From positions 8,149,001 through 8,213,000 of the forward strand of contig NC_081823.1 of NCBI RefSeq assembly GCF_030704535.1: a stretch of 64,000 nt of DNA, given 5' to 3'. Position 1 is the first letter of the stretch; the number at the start of each line of letters is the position of its first letter. Below are positions 11,801-24,269 of this stretch, in pieces. Under the pieces are notes generated by a model. It ran no database searches. It was not told the origin of the DNA and saw only the letters and a program-made list of their open reading frames with translations. The stretch is from Vitis vinifera. Lineage: Eukaryota > Streptophyta > Magnoliopsida > Vitales > Vitaceae. Position numbers and translations under genes: made by a program.

Positions 11801-13880
11801 CTTAAATGAAATCTTTTTCCTTAGATGTCTAAGAAAAGTAGTCTTGAGAAAAGGTAACTCCAAACCTAAAGGGTAGCAAACCCTTCTTAGAGTGTTGTGA
11901 TAAGAACTTAAATTATTCGTTGGGATAACTCTTAAAGAGCCAATTTTTGTGTGTTTGAGGCATTTATGATAGGCTCACTCCTTGAGCTTGTTGCTAATGC
12001 CTTAAAAAAATTCATTTTAATATGTTTTGTGAGAATTTTATAGGACTAAGGATTCTTTGCACACTTCCAACACTTCATGAGCAGATAGTAGATAAGTAAA
12101 GGATGCTATCACCAATGGTATACTAAGTAAGAGCTTGAAATTGTGCACTAAGTAGGGATTAACAAGAATAGTGCACCCTGAGGGCAGTAAGCCATAGTGA
12201 ACACTTGGAAAAGTGCTCTAATAGCACAACGTTAAGTGGTGGTGTGGATTGCACACTTAAGGGAGCACTATTTTGCTTACTTAAGGCACCCTTCTCAAAT
12301 TATGCTAGGGTCTGATAGTGCACTTTCCTTACACCATCCAATAGTAAAGCACCTCATATTGCATACTGAAGGAATTTCCATCAAATTGTACACCACTCAA
12401 GCATGTCGAGAAGTAAGCACATTTTATCCCAACTTGCACAGTGTTTAAAGAACCAGCAACTCATAAGTGTGTTATTCATTCAACAATAAATCAACCACAC
12501 ATCAAACATTCATCAGTGTGCAATTTTGTCAAGCAATAAATCAACGCACTACCTTCCTTAATAAAGCATCTTTTTTTCTTCACATAGAGCCCATGTTAAA
12601 GCTTAACTCGATACATTGCCTTGATCACTTCACTTGCGTACAAGCTATATCACCCATCTTTGTGCACTCATCAGGTTGCACACCAAATATCACTCTTAAA
12701 GCTCCTAAACATTCCATCATTCATATCATCATGTTGTCACATTGAAAAAATAGGAGGTGTAGTCACCGCTCACACCAAGCTGACATCTTTTGATTAAGGC
12801 CACCACACTATTACATCACCAACATAGGAAAGAGGCGTAGCATAGAAGGGATGGCTTTAGAGCAATTATGAAGAGAGATTTTGTTGCTTATAAATACAAG
12901 AATTGTAAATAGTAAAGTTCTCTTTTTCTAGAGGAGTTCTCTTAGAGAGGACACCCTACTTTTTAAATGAGAGAAACAATTTTTTTCCTCTGGAGTAAAG
13001 ATGTTAGGAAAATAAGTTAATTTGTTTTTATTATTGTTGTTGTTGTTTCTTTTCTTAGTGTAACTTGTTTTTAAATTTAGTAAAGTTTACATTTCAATTT
13101 TTATGTTTCTATCTTTTAGTTTATGTTTCTTTCCTATTTATTTTTTTCATGTTTCCATTTTTTAGTCTCTAGAGGTTGTGATCTCCTACCTTAGTTTAAC
13201 ACACCATGGTTTAGCTATTTACGATTGAAAAAAGCCCTATTGAGGTTTGTGGTCACGATGACCAAAATAAGCCTCCACAGGCTAAAGTTAGTGGTTACGA
13301 GAACCAAAAAGAGTAACCAGAGTTAGTGGTTACGAGAACCAAAAGGAGTAACCATAATCATGAGTCTAATAGACTAGAAACAGGCTTTTTGACTTGAGAG
13401 TAAATCCATCTAAATTATCTAATTGCAAATACCAAAATAAGCAATTAGACTGAGTTGAGCTTCCATTGAAGTGGTTGATTCTCTTATTGATTGGTGCCCT
13501 ACTGTCGGTGTAAATCTCCTAGCTAGTCCAAAGGCCAATAGCACTAAATTGGGACCAAGCATCTAAGTTGAGCCTGAGAGAAGAAATTTATATGACTTTT
13601 CTTTCTAGAAGTTTGCATTTATTTTCTTTTCAGTTCCTAGGTTTTCCACCACTCCTAAAAAAAATTACAAAAATATGTTTCTTTTCCTACACTCATACCC
13701 AAAAGTCCTACATCTAGTACTGTTAATCCTAAATTCCCTATGGAGACAACCTAATTGTTATACAACCGTTAGTTCTATTTTATTTTCTGTGGTTCAAGAA
13801 CTAAGAGTGATAACGACTAATCCGATTTAAAGTTTTGTTCCTATAAAACCTCATTGTTAAAATTAATTTTAGATTTTGTT
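11801..13880 (+). mobile_element. Probable Gypsy-type LTR and leader remnant
   Basis: There is a TATA-like GCTTATAAATACAAG near 12890, followed by a CT-rich leader. Near 13735 a CCCTATGGAGACAACC block resembles the conserved CCCTGTGGA-GACGACC block of some plant Gypsy LTRs. No protein domain survives. A 35-base unit starting GTTAGTGGTTACGAGAACC is tandemly repeated twice at 13286-13355. The assignment rests on these marks only. Confidence 0.35.
13286..13355. repeat. Tandem duplication of a 35-base unit
   Basis: The unit beginning AGTTAGTGGTTACGAGAACC occurs at 13286 and again at 13321 with one or two differences. Confidence 0.8.
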
Positions 13881-16800
13881 TTTAACCAAAGAACATCAAA
13901 CCATCCTACATCATGCACTTAACTAAATGCTTGTCAATATACTAACATAGCACAATTTTCATATTTTTGCAGCCCCTAAGGACTTTAAACCTAAGAATGT
14001 ATCACGCCCCTTCTAGATTTTCATCTAGAGCTAAGTAGACAACTACATCTTGACTAATGACAATATCCCTACATCATTCTCAATGAATAAATTATCATCC
14101 ACCCACAATGCTTTCTGACACCCTCTTGAACAAATAAAACCTTTTTGCTATCAAAATATCTAGTTGCATCATATAGATGTTAACATCAAGATGCCTATTC
14201 AAGAACGCCATCTTAATATCCTATTTTTATATATAATAAATAAGATACACTACAATGGATAGGAGTACTATGATGGATTTTTTAGTATGGCTATGGTGAA
14301 AAGGTTTCCCATAGTCAAAAAAATGTTTTGAGCTATAACCTTTAACTACAACCTTAGTTAAATAAGTCTCAAACATTCCATCTACTCCTTTATTCCTCTT
14401 GTAGACCAACTCACACCAATAAGTTTTATCCTCTAAGGTGCTTTTATAGGAACCTAAAATACGTTAGAATACAAAGATTCTAACCATCCTTTCATAGCTC
14501 ATTGCCAAGTATGAGCACAAACACTACTCATTACTTCATCAAAATTTGTAGGATACAAGTTTTCCACTATGATGAGATATTTGTGTACTAGAAGTATCAA
14601 GAATTGCATGTTTTTATACCTCTGGATCCATACTATCATGTGTAATATGGGACTCTCTTCTAGTGTTCTCCAATCTATATCACTTTTTGTAACAACAAAT
14701 ACCTTCTAATGATCCTAACTATAAAGTTAATAACTCCAAAATCCTTTTGGATATCCTATAAACTAATATGTCTTTTATCTTACTTCCAACTAGTCTACCT
14801 TTGAGTTTAGTAAGAATGTTGGGTATTTCCATATGTGAATGTCATAAACTAAGTTTACAACATGTCCACATCTCTTTAGAAGTCAAAGATGTCAACCTAG
14901 TAATGGAGGTAAGATACAATCACCAAGGCATAATCCAAATGGATATGGGTAGTGATAAGAAACCAACCATTAATCTCACTATATTATATATTCATCAAAG
15001 TTCTATTTCTTATTTCTATTATTCCATTTTATAATGGAGTCTCTAAGGATATAATCTCATGTTCTTATTAAAAAAATCGAACCTAGTAAACACTCTGCCT
15101 CAATCTAATTGAAGTGCATTGATATGTTTACCCAATAAGTTATTCGATTTCATCTTAAATTCAATGAATTTATATAAGGCATTGGATTTCCTATATGCCA
15201 TATACACATATCCAAACCTAGAGTATTCATCAATTAAAGTGATGAAGTACTCATACTTTCCTATGTATGAACACTAAAAGGTTCACACACACCAGTATGC
15301 ACTAACTTTAAACATTTCTTGACTCTATGTCTTTTAGCAATAAAGGGTCTCTTGGTCATTTTACCCAATAGACATATTTACAGGCTAGAAAATCCTTTGG
15401 AATCAAAATGTCCAAACTTAACCGATCTTTGGATCCTGTTTAGATCAATATAACCAAGACTTTAAAATCCAAATTTTTAATTAGTGGAAAGTTTTCTCAT
15501 TTAGAAAGATCTTACTATTCTCATTACTTGAAAAAGTGAGAATGGAGTCTCACATAAAAGAAGTAATACCTCATACTAGCCTGAATAACTAACCTTGCAA
15601 TTAAAGTTAAGATAAGTACAATCCCATCATATAACCTTTTCACTTGTTGAAAACCCTGTAGAAAACTACCAATAGTGGATCTAGAATCTATCCACCATAA
15701 TTGGTGAAATCCACCCCTACATTTTCAATAGTGAGAATATGATGTGTATCTTCATTTCCTTAGGTAGTTTAGGCATTCTTTTTCAATATCCCAATAAAGA
15801 TTACAAAGGAATCATTACCCCTGAACTTGTTATCCCATTTCTTCTCTTGAACTTTCCTTAGTTTGCATTGTTGTTCTTCTTCTTAATAGAAGAACCTGAA
15901 AATCCCTTAATTTCATATGAACACCCTCCTAATCTTTGAGAATCTCCTTAGCTATCTCTAAGGAATCTAACATAGGAATGGCAATTTCACAGTTTTTAGG
16001 GTCACCCGTCCTTATTAGAACGGGTATAGGAGCATAGAAATCAGGGATAGGACGGGTTCAGTTTTTTTTTAAAACTCGAATCGGGTTCGGGGCGGGATCA
16101 GGTTTAGTAATAATATGCCCTGCCCCGACCCGAATATGAAATTAAAATCCCCCCTCCCTCCCTACCTATAAATATTTTCTTTTTTTTATCCTTTTCGGTC
16201 TTCCTCTCTCGTTTTAGGGTTCTCGTTCCTCTCTATCATTAGGGTTGTTATTCCTCCTACTCAATGCAGAAATCCATTAGATAATAATCCATCTGAAAAT
16301 CCATTGAATAATCTCATTTCCTCCATCTCCTCTTGATTCATCCTTGTTTATCTCATATTCACAACTATTGGCATTCTCATCAGTTTACGCTACTGCCATT
16401 TTTTCCATATGAATCGTTTTAGGTATTATTTTTTTTTAATGTTAATTTGTTTGGTTTGGGGTGTTTCTTTGTCAATTTCTAAGCAAAAGATGAGAGATTT
16501 GTTGGTGATATTTGGGATTATCCTTCTTATTGGGATCATTGTAATTGCAACTTAATCAGAAAATTTGGAGAGTCCAAACGTGCAACAGATCTGTAATCTG
16601 GTGGCAACAAGGTGTGATCTTTTCGCTATTTTTTTTTCTCATTTCAACATGTTGCTCATGTGGAACTTACTAGTTGTCAAGTCCCAAACCCCAATAGTTA
16701 AGAATACATGCATACACAAGGTGCTCAATTCAAGTTTTTTTCCCCTCTTTTTGGGCAACACAAGGTGCATACACATACTCGGGTCAGGATGGGTCAGGGA

Positions 16801-17180
16801 TGAGATTTTAATTATAACTTCGAAACGGGGATGGGAGTGCATACCAACCCCCCCTCCTGGCCCCGAGTTTGGGACGAGATGGGAAATAACCATATATTTT
16901 GGGATGGGAATGGGATAGGGGTGACCCGTCCCAAACCTACCCCGTTGTCATTCCTAATCTAACAAGGCCTCTAAAATCACACGAATCTTAGTGTTCATAA
17001 TCCTAAAGGAAACTCAACTAGTTGACTTGCCCTTATCACCAAATAATCTTTGCAATTTTAAAGGGAATATCATAGTCATGACAATAGACATGTGTTGTTA
17101 TTCCAACACATTATCCAAAGATCCAAGTATGAGACGCTTAGTTTTCTAATTTGTCTTATACCATCTTTGATTTACCTCTT
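13881..17180 (-). pseudogene. Decayed Copia retrotransposon (RT, integrase, gag)
   Basis: On the minus strand the reverse transcriptase start is readable at 14409-14130: KGVDGMFETYLTKVVVKGYS followed by an FDYG..F segment and MAFLNRHLDVNIYMMQ, matching the Copia order of GVDG..., KGY.Q..G.DY and FLNG.L.E.IYM. Further right, 14.5-15.4 kb has many stops and scraps resembling the integrase region, and 15.5-17.2 kb the gag region. No frame is intact. The hAT element at 15973-16956 interrupts it. Confidence 0.6.
15973..16956. mobile_element. Non-autonomous hAT element, 984 bp, perfect 8-bp target duplication
   Basis: The terminal inverted repeats are TAGGAATGGCAA on the left and TTGTCATTCCTA on the right (11 of 12 paired). 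The direct repeat ATCTAACA flanks it at 965-972 of the 15.9 kb line (15965-15972) and at 16957-16964; an 8-bp duplication is the hAT signature. Both subterminal regions are rich in GGGACGGG / CCCGTCCC words. The interior has CCTATAAATATTTTC followed by a CT-rich leader-like stretch (16165-16250), but no transposase frame. It is inserted in the Copia remnant. Confidence 0.88.
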
Positions 17181-18380
17181 TTTCTTTCTGCTAGGTTTCT
17201 CAATATAATTTTTGCAAGATACTAAAATGTTGTTGACTCTTTGTAATGGAATGTTGAAACAAGTTTAGAATTGGATTTTGAATGAGTCAATATTTTCATA
17301 TGGGTCCTAGTTTTTCCTACTTGAGCTCACATTGCTTGGTGACACATTACTTTAGGCTACATTTGGTTGGCTAGATTAGAGGAAGGATAGGATATAGATA
17401 TCCTAGGATATTATTTCCATAGGATATCTTATCCTATGCTAATGTTTGGATATGTCAAGGAATTAAAGGCCAGATAAGAAAACATATTCATTCTAATGTT
17501 GGGATATGTCAAGGAATTAAAGACATGATTATAAATTATATCAGTTTTAATGTTTAGTTACTTGATGTAAGGATTGAACATGAATATAATATTTTTTAAG
17601 TATTTCAATTATATCATTTTTTTTATAAAAAAAAATATTTGCAATATCATCCTTCTAAATATAAATAAAAATATATATTATATTTAATAAAAAATATATA
17701 TTCAAATATGAAATTTCTCATAAAAAAAATTAATAAGTCAAGAACTACAGTTCCATTTTCTCAAAGCATAGATACTCCTGTTTGCAGTATAGAAAATGAT
17801 ATAGAAACACATCCTTGAGAATATGGGTTACAAACACCATTTTTTTGTTTCTATTTACTTGCATAGAAAATAGCTCCATTTTTTGTTTTCTATTTACAGT
17901 AGAGGAGTATATTGTAGCACATCATACCTTAATTGCGGCTACCAATTGCTATTGTCGCAACTTTGACAATCTAATGGGAAGACTAAATTGGATGCATAAA
18001 GCTTAAGCACACTATATATCAAAGCCATTATATCAATGTATATCAATTGATATATCAAAGCTCAGTGTTAAATTGGCAGCCTCCCACCATCAACATCAAC
18101 AGTATCTCTGGCCCAAGCACATTGAGCTTTGATGGTTGTTTACATCAAAGCAAAGGAATGGGAAGCAAGAATTCCATGGTTGACCCATCTTTTTTCATTC
18201 CACAAGTGATCTCACAATTGATATTAATAAAAATAACATATCAATCAATTAATCAACCTTAATAACAATTCAATCTAAATGGTTGTTTCTCCAGCAAATG
18301 TTGCACTTAATATATGATGAAGTTCTTCACTTGGAAAGGAGGTTCTAAAACCAGGCTGTCTTGACTTTAAATACCTATTA
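17181..18380. repeat. Intergenic DNA with a small internally repeated MITE-like segment
   Basis: Near 17350-17540 there is an imperfect palindrome around GGATATCCTAGGATATTA and ATAGGATATCTTATCC, followed by a direct repeat of TGGGATATGTCAAGGAATTAAAG (17450-17475 and 17500-17525, the first copy with one change). This suggests a TIR element or its remnant. No gene is seen in the rest. Confidence 0.35.
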
Positions 18381-19100
18381 TCTGTTAACACACCAAAGGA
18401 CTAAGTTAGGCTGAGGGCCAACAGTAGGCATCTTGTTTATGTCTGCAAAAACCACTTTCTTCGCTCCGGATTCTTGGAATGAAAATCTCTCGTGATGATC
18501 TTTTATCATTATATATTAAATTTCCTCTACCTCCTGCACCTCTTCTGCTTTCTCATCCACTTCTACTACCTCAACTTGAGGTAGCGCTACTTCTATTGTT
18601 TGAAGAATTCTTTTCAGCATTTTTAGAATTGAAATTCATCTTAAATTGAAAGCCACTTTCAACAGAATTTTCAGAATGTCTCAACAGTCTCTGCTCGAAG
18701 GATTTTAGAGATGCAAATAACTGAGAGAAACCATTTGTTTCTTCAATTACAGCAACAATCACATAAAATTTTTCCAGAGAACTAACCTAGATTTTCTGTC
18801 ACTAATGTCTTCTCAGTAAGTCGTCATCTGATTTATTAACTCTAACAATTTAGAAAAGAACTCTCAATTAGAGTCTCATTCTCCTTCATCCTCATATTCT
18901 CTTGACTCCCTCCTTAGAGTTTGTAATTTCAAAAATCTTGTTTTTTGATCTCCTTGGAACTCTTGTTGAAGATGTTCCAAGCTTCCTTAGCCTTTGAAGC
19001 CTTCACGATTCTTGGAAAGATATTATCTCGTTGAATGAATAGCAAGGCTTCTGAATCCTTTTTTCTATACTCTTTTGGTTGTTCTTTTTCAGCTAGAGTC
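18381..19100 (-). pseudogene. Copia gag fragment abutting a P450 pseudogene
   Basis: The minus strand reads as Copia gag (UBN2-type). From 19095 down come scraps such as KKDSEALLFIQRDNIFPRI and SKAKEAWNIF, then a broken middle. From 18762 down come IVAVIEET, then a LKSFEQRLLRHSEN segment and a KN...NRS-rich tail. The order matches plant Copia gag (KKDAKAL..IQ, KEAWD.L, V.AIEE, L.AHE.R). Stops and frameshifts interrupt it. It meets the P450 homology at about 19100, where the P450 heme-loop coding sequence should continue. Confidence 0.7.
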
Positions 19101-20130
19101 AGGGTTCTGAACCGAATGGAATGAAATCAAAGTTAGTCCCCTTGTAATCAACTAAACTTTTAAGGAATATCTCTCTGGGTTGAAGTTGTCAGGTTGAGTT
19201 CAATGCCTCCATCTCTTCCAGTTGCCCATGCAATAACAAAGACATTGGATTTAATGGTATATCATCACATCCACTAATCTCAAATCTCTCTCCACATTCT
19301 CTTGGAAGCAACAAAGGAGCAGGAGGGTGCAATCTTGGAGTCTCTTTGACAACTAACTTCAAGATTTTTAATTCATGAATGCCGATGTCATCAACTTCCC
19401 CTTTTGTCTCAAAGGTCTGTCTCACCTCAGCCTGGGCCTTTTTCATTATTTGAGGGTTTTTCAGCATTTCTGACATTACCCGATGTACCATTGTTCCTGA
19501 AATCAGGGTACTCATATTAAAACAATTACTAAACAATAGTTTTAGTACAAGCAACAGACAAGAGTTCAAGAGATCATATATATATATACACATACATACA
19601 TATAAACATGCATGCAGAAACAGCAAGTACAAATACTAACCAAAAACCACTTTTATGTCATCAGTAAGAAAAATTAATGGCGGATTAGAAGTGAAAAGCT
19701 CCTTAGCAAGATTGATTGGCGACCTTATGTTCAAAGAGATTGATCTAACAAGACCTGATACCTCTTCTTCTCTGATGGATTGGAAGAATTGGACAGGTTT
19801 TGCAGTAAAAAGCTCCTATATCCAAAATTTTCAAACATGAGGCCTTTGAGAGATGATGATTTGGGTTTTGATTACCCCTTTGGCAGTTTCTGGGGAAGAA
19901 ACAATAATGGTGGAAACTTCACCAAGTTGTAAGTCCATCAAAGGTCCATGTTTCTTAGCCAAGTCCCTCAGGGCATGGTGGGGTAGGTAGCTAATAAGCT
20001 GGTGCATGTTTCCTATTAGCAAGGTGTAGCCTCCATGGCACAGGAGGTAAATTTGGAGCCAAATTGTTGGTTTCAAATCCCTTCCGTGTTTTTAGTACAA
20101 GATGAAGGAGAGGAATGTGGATTAGAGTCC
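19100..20130 (-). pseudogene. CYP71D-like P450 pseudogene (copy 2)
   Basis: Exon 1 homology runs from about 20130 to 19640. The hinge ([10 protein letters not shown]) is followed by a frameshift, then [20 protein letters not shown] and a [15 protein letters not shown] segment. About 30 residues are then lost before a PVQFFQSIREEEVSGLVRS segment, and most of the rest of the exon is missing before DDIKVVFG at the exon end. Exon 2 homology at 19495-19100 keeps the K-helix region (KETPRLHPPAPLLLPRE) with Leu replaced by Pro in ExxR, then a frameshifted NPER and NFDFIPFG. It stops just at the heme loop; the cysteine ligand is absent and Copia gag follows. The N-terminal anchor is degenerate. Broken beyond function. 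Confidence 0.88.
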
Positions 20131-20264
20131 TGTTATGGCTGAAGCTGCGTTCATCAGATTTTATATGCCTGTTTTAAAACCATGGAGTTTTCAAATGCAA
20201 GATTCTCTTTGTTACTCTGAGTTGTGGTTTCTAGTTACCTAGATACACAAGTAAGAGAGGGGTT

Positions 20265-20570
20265 TCAGTTTGATGTTATCCCCAGATATGAGAAGATAAT
20301 CTGAATGCAGAAAGCCATAAAGCCAGCCCTATATTGAACATTAACATGGAAAGCCTGAACTAGAGTTGGCACTAGAATTAGAATAGCATGGATTTTAAAC
20401 TGTGGTAGGATAACAGAAGGCATGAATAGGGCAAGGCAAAGAAACGTGAAGAATTTAGATGTGGAAACCTTGAGGATAAAGCTTGGAGTTGGCTCTATGA
20501 TATAAAGTTGAGATAAAAGACAAATAAGCATGAAGAAGCTACAAGAATTCAAAGGATGGTGATTTACCAA
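20265..20570. other. Intergenic DNA between two P450 relics
   Basis: An open minus-strand stretch exists here but has no recognisable domain and no homology to the P450. Treated as non-coding spacer. Confidence 0.3.
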
Positions 20571-20811
20571 ATGGGTCTCACCATTTCAAGGGCCAATGGC
20601 TCCCTATCAATGAGCCAAGTCTGAGATCAACAGATTCAAAGCAGAGTGCTTGCATAATTTCATCTTCTTACTTTAATATATACATTAAAAAAAAAAAATC
20701 ACAAGCTCAGCAACAGCAAATAAGTATTACTGTCCCACATGGACATTGCATTTTAGATACATAAATTGAACAATACGGAATAAGCATCTTGTGCCTTGTC
20801 TTTGAAGCCTT

Positions 20812-21772
20812 ATTCAAGGGGCAAAGGACAATAAGCAATGGAAACTAAGTACAGATCTTCTTGTCTTCAAATGTTGTGCCAAAGCCCTCAATCATCTTTT
20901 ACCTTGTACCCTGTGCCGTGTTTTCAATCATTCTTGGGTTTTCCAGCATTTTAGCCATTGCACATTCCACAGCTGTAGATAATGTCTCACTCCCAGCAAC
21001 AAAGAGGTCCTCAAATGGGATCATGTGGTTTGAAACTTTGCACTTTACAGAAATTGAAGTGTGTTTATTACTGGAGCTATAAAAATAAGATACAAGTAGA
21101 AAGTAAGCATGCTAACCATGACAACTGCTTTGATGTTGTTAGTTGCGAAAATTTCAAGTGACCCCTGTTCTGAACTTTTAGAAGTGCATCTATCAAGTCT
21201 TCATCTGCTTCACCCTCACAGGTCTATGTTGTTGCATTTCTAGCTTGATGTTCATTGGTGATACTCTCAACTATTCTGCCAATTCTTATTATGAATGTTT
21301 TCAAGTTTATATCTCCCCCCCACTGACTACAAGAAGAATTTGATGGAAGGGAACACATTGGCAATCCTAAAACCCCCTCCTGCCTCTGCAAGTCATTGAC
21401 AATTTCTCAGAATGCTTCTTAGTGCTTACATTTCTCATGGAAAGCTGCCCTCATAATGATGCTAAAAAATGTCAATGAGAAAATATTCTAAGATTGATAC
21501 GGTACTTGCAGCAAGAATAGGACCTCTGGGAAAAGATGAGATCCATCACCTCTTTTCTAATCTCAGGTAAAGAAATGACAGAAGTGGAAACTTAACGTTT
21601 CTCAGGCCGTGATGAAGTAGACAGCCAACAAAGTGGTGCATGTTGCCCAGGCCCAAGGGGTGAATTTGGCGTCTGAATTGTTGGTTTTTGATTACTTTCC
21701 TAATTTCACTTCCATGCAGATAAATAGCAGGAAGGTGCAAATGATAGGGAAGGAGGGCCATAGGAGCTCCAT
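20812..21772 (-). pseudogene. CYP71D-like P450 pseudogene (copy 3)
   Basis: The start and anchor are preserved from 21772 (MELLWPSFPIICTFLLFIC), but the frame closes within about 26 codons. Further exon 1 scraps follow: GNMHHFVGCLLHHGLR, SQRSYS, and a segment ending in NIKAVVMV at the splice donor near 21115. Exon 2 starts at 21009 with DLFVAGSETLSTAVECAMAK, then after about 30 codons jumps to the C-terminal IEGFGTTFEDK and an LVSIAYCPLPLE-like end near 20812. The K-helix, PERF and heme loop are deleted. Broken beyond function. Confidence 0.88.
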
Positions 21773-22076
21773 GAGGAGAATGGAGATCAGTGTGGAGAAG
21801 ACTCTAATTGGCTGGCTCATTGAAGAAATTAGGCATAGGAGTTTCCCTAGATTCTGTGTCTTATAGTCTTGTTTTCTAGCTGTATGGTATCTCTCTATTA
21901 TTAATAAAGAAGCCTTGGTTGATAATGTTAACCTATCTGAGACGAAGCAGTTGGAATGTCTATTATTAATAAGATATTTAAAATATAACCAACACAAGAA
22001 TTCTTGCTCATCCCTAAGCAACTTCAAGAAAATTGCCATAACAGCTCGATGGAGTAAAGAAAGAAAAATGGCATTT

Positions 22077-22405
22077 AGAGTCCATTTAGTAGTGTTTTTA
22101 AAAAAGGCACTTCTAAACTAAAAAGTATTTTTGAAGAAAAAATCATGCATTTAAAGTCCGTTTGGTAGTGATTTTAGAAAGTACTTTTAATATTTTTAAA
22201 ACTTGAAATTTTTTATCATTCAAGTATTAGCAATGCTAAAAACGCTTTCTAGAATCACTCTCAAACGCACTCTTAGTAAAATTTAGAAAACACTTTTAAA
22301 AAGTTGAAAAATCACATATAGTGCTCCTTGAAGAAATACTTTTAGAGAAAACATTTTCACTGTAAAAATACTTAAATAAAAACACTATCAAACGCACTGT
22401 TAAAA
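22077..22405. mobile_element. MITE nested in a MITE of the same family
   Basis: The outer element begins TAGAGTCCATTTAGTAGTG and ends CACTATCAAACGCACTGTTA. Inside it, at about 22154-22278, lies a second element beginning AAAGTCCGTTTGGTAGTGAT and ending AATCACTCTCAAACGCACTC. Both have the same type of terminal inverted repeat (CGTTTGGTAGTG / CACT.TCAAACG). A related element is at 38.49-38.61 kb. Confidence 0.65.
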
Positions 22406-22409
22406 GATT

Positions 22410-24260
22410 CACAAAAAATAATTTATCTGGATTCTGAAACTACCCCATATTTTCAGTTTCACTTATTACCTTCCATCTGTATAAACTTAAATAGAAGTTA
22501 AAAAATAAAATTAAAAAATGATAAAAAAAATTAAAGCAAAATGACACAAAAAAGGAAAAAACAAAAAATCACCTAACAATTAATGCAGCAAACAAGGAAA
22601 TGAATTGCTTGAAAGTTCATAAAACAGTTCCAATGAAATAGCATTTATAACTTTGAATATTATTTAAAGTATGAATTGGAACACTCTAGTTGGACAACTT
22701 ATTTTGGAAGGTTGAGCAGAGGCTCACTCTGTCCGCAATGGCAACAAAAGGCTTAATTCCAGTAGATGTCTGCCTAAAATAAAGCTGCTTAAGATGCAAA
22801 CAAAGATGCTCAAACCTAGGGAAAAGCTTCCATATACGAACAGGCTTGGAGCGTGCTGTCTAAGTTCAGCGTATGTTATCCTAGGCCTAATCTTCTTGTT
22901 TAGTATATATTTCTTTTGTTTTGTCACTCATCAAAATATATATATATATTTTCTTTTGTTTTGTTATGAGAAGAGGATAACTTCGCATGGACCCTGTATT
23001 CTTTTCCTCCCATGAATGAAGTTTCGGCCTTTTATTCCAAAAGAAACCAAGAAAGGGGAGGAAAACAGACACAATTGCTCATGCCTTGTTCACATATATA
23101 AATCCAGGGAGAATTGAGAACTCCAGTAGAAATGGTATCTTTTCATCTGCTGGAATCACTCTATTACATAAAGAAACATGCCATCATTTCCATAACTCCC
23201 ATTGATGGTGATGACTTTACATCAGCAAAAGCTCTAAATCATGAACTGATGGCAATGATAAATCAAGGATTATATACCAAGTTTAGGGATATACTGATTT
23301 TTATGTTAATGAAGTCAAGTATCTCTATTAAGTCATTTGATGCCTCATTAGGATGACCATGAGTAGCAAACCTTTAGTACATCACTACATTGTTCCATTA
23401 ATTTCTATAGCAGTTGTCCTTAACTAGAAACAGAGATTTGAATACATTTTCTATCCCTCTTCTAAATTCATCACCAGATGTCTACTCAAGCTCTTCTTAC
23501 TTAGCTGCCTATCAAGAAAAAAAGAAAAAGAAGAAAAAGAGCTCTTCTTAGTTAGCTCATCTTACATGATTTAAGAAATAAAACAAAAAATATGACAGAA
23601 GACTTCCTCAACTTCCATAATTGAATTTCCTAGTGTTCTTTTACTACCTTCCACCAAGCATTTCACTACCTTCACATCTTCTAGCTACATTTTATACCTT
23701 CTCCTAATCAACCAGATCGATTGATTCCAAAGACAGATTACAGTAACCAACCAAAGGATCCCTATAATCAAATTATGACTATAGTCTAAAATTCAACATT
23801 CAGCCATCTATCCTAATCAAAATCTTTCAAGGGTTCCTTGGACTCAAATCAGTACATTTATCCGAATACATGAATGATTGGATCATAAGCACTACAAGGA
23901 AGAATGGTACTAACCGTTCTTAAGACAGCAAATCATGTCTTCTATGAATAAAATCTGCTTGATTTTGTTTCCACTCAATCAAACTGGCAGAGGCCCTGGA
24001 GGAAGACATAGGATATACTGAAAAAAAAAAAATAGAGCACAGAAAAAGGGGATGATCAATTCATAATACGAGGGAGTATATATTACTTGATGACCATAAA
24101 TAATACAGGGTTGCACTAGTGTCTAATAAAAACAAAAAACAGAACAATTCAAGATAGAAGAGCTTGCTTAGGCTACATAATCATGTCTATTAATGGGAGA
24201 ACTTCAGTTCTCACTTATACGCACAAACAACAAGCTCCAATCTCAAGTAACTAACCTAAA
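22410..24260. other. Intergenic, nothing recognised
   Basis: There is a TA run at 22940-22950 and a purine-rich AAGAAAAAGA tract at 23515-23545. The open frame at 23114-23356 starts with ATG but encodes no recognisable domain. The right end is probably the 3' UTR of the serine acetyltransferase gene. Confidence 0.4.
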
Positions 24261-24269
24261 AAATTGCCT

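Noticed and set aside
16565-16918. Open frame inside the hAT element as a transposase remnant
   Set aside because: No hAT transposase motifs; the right half is the GC-rich subterminal repeat read in frame.
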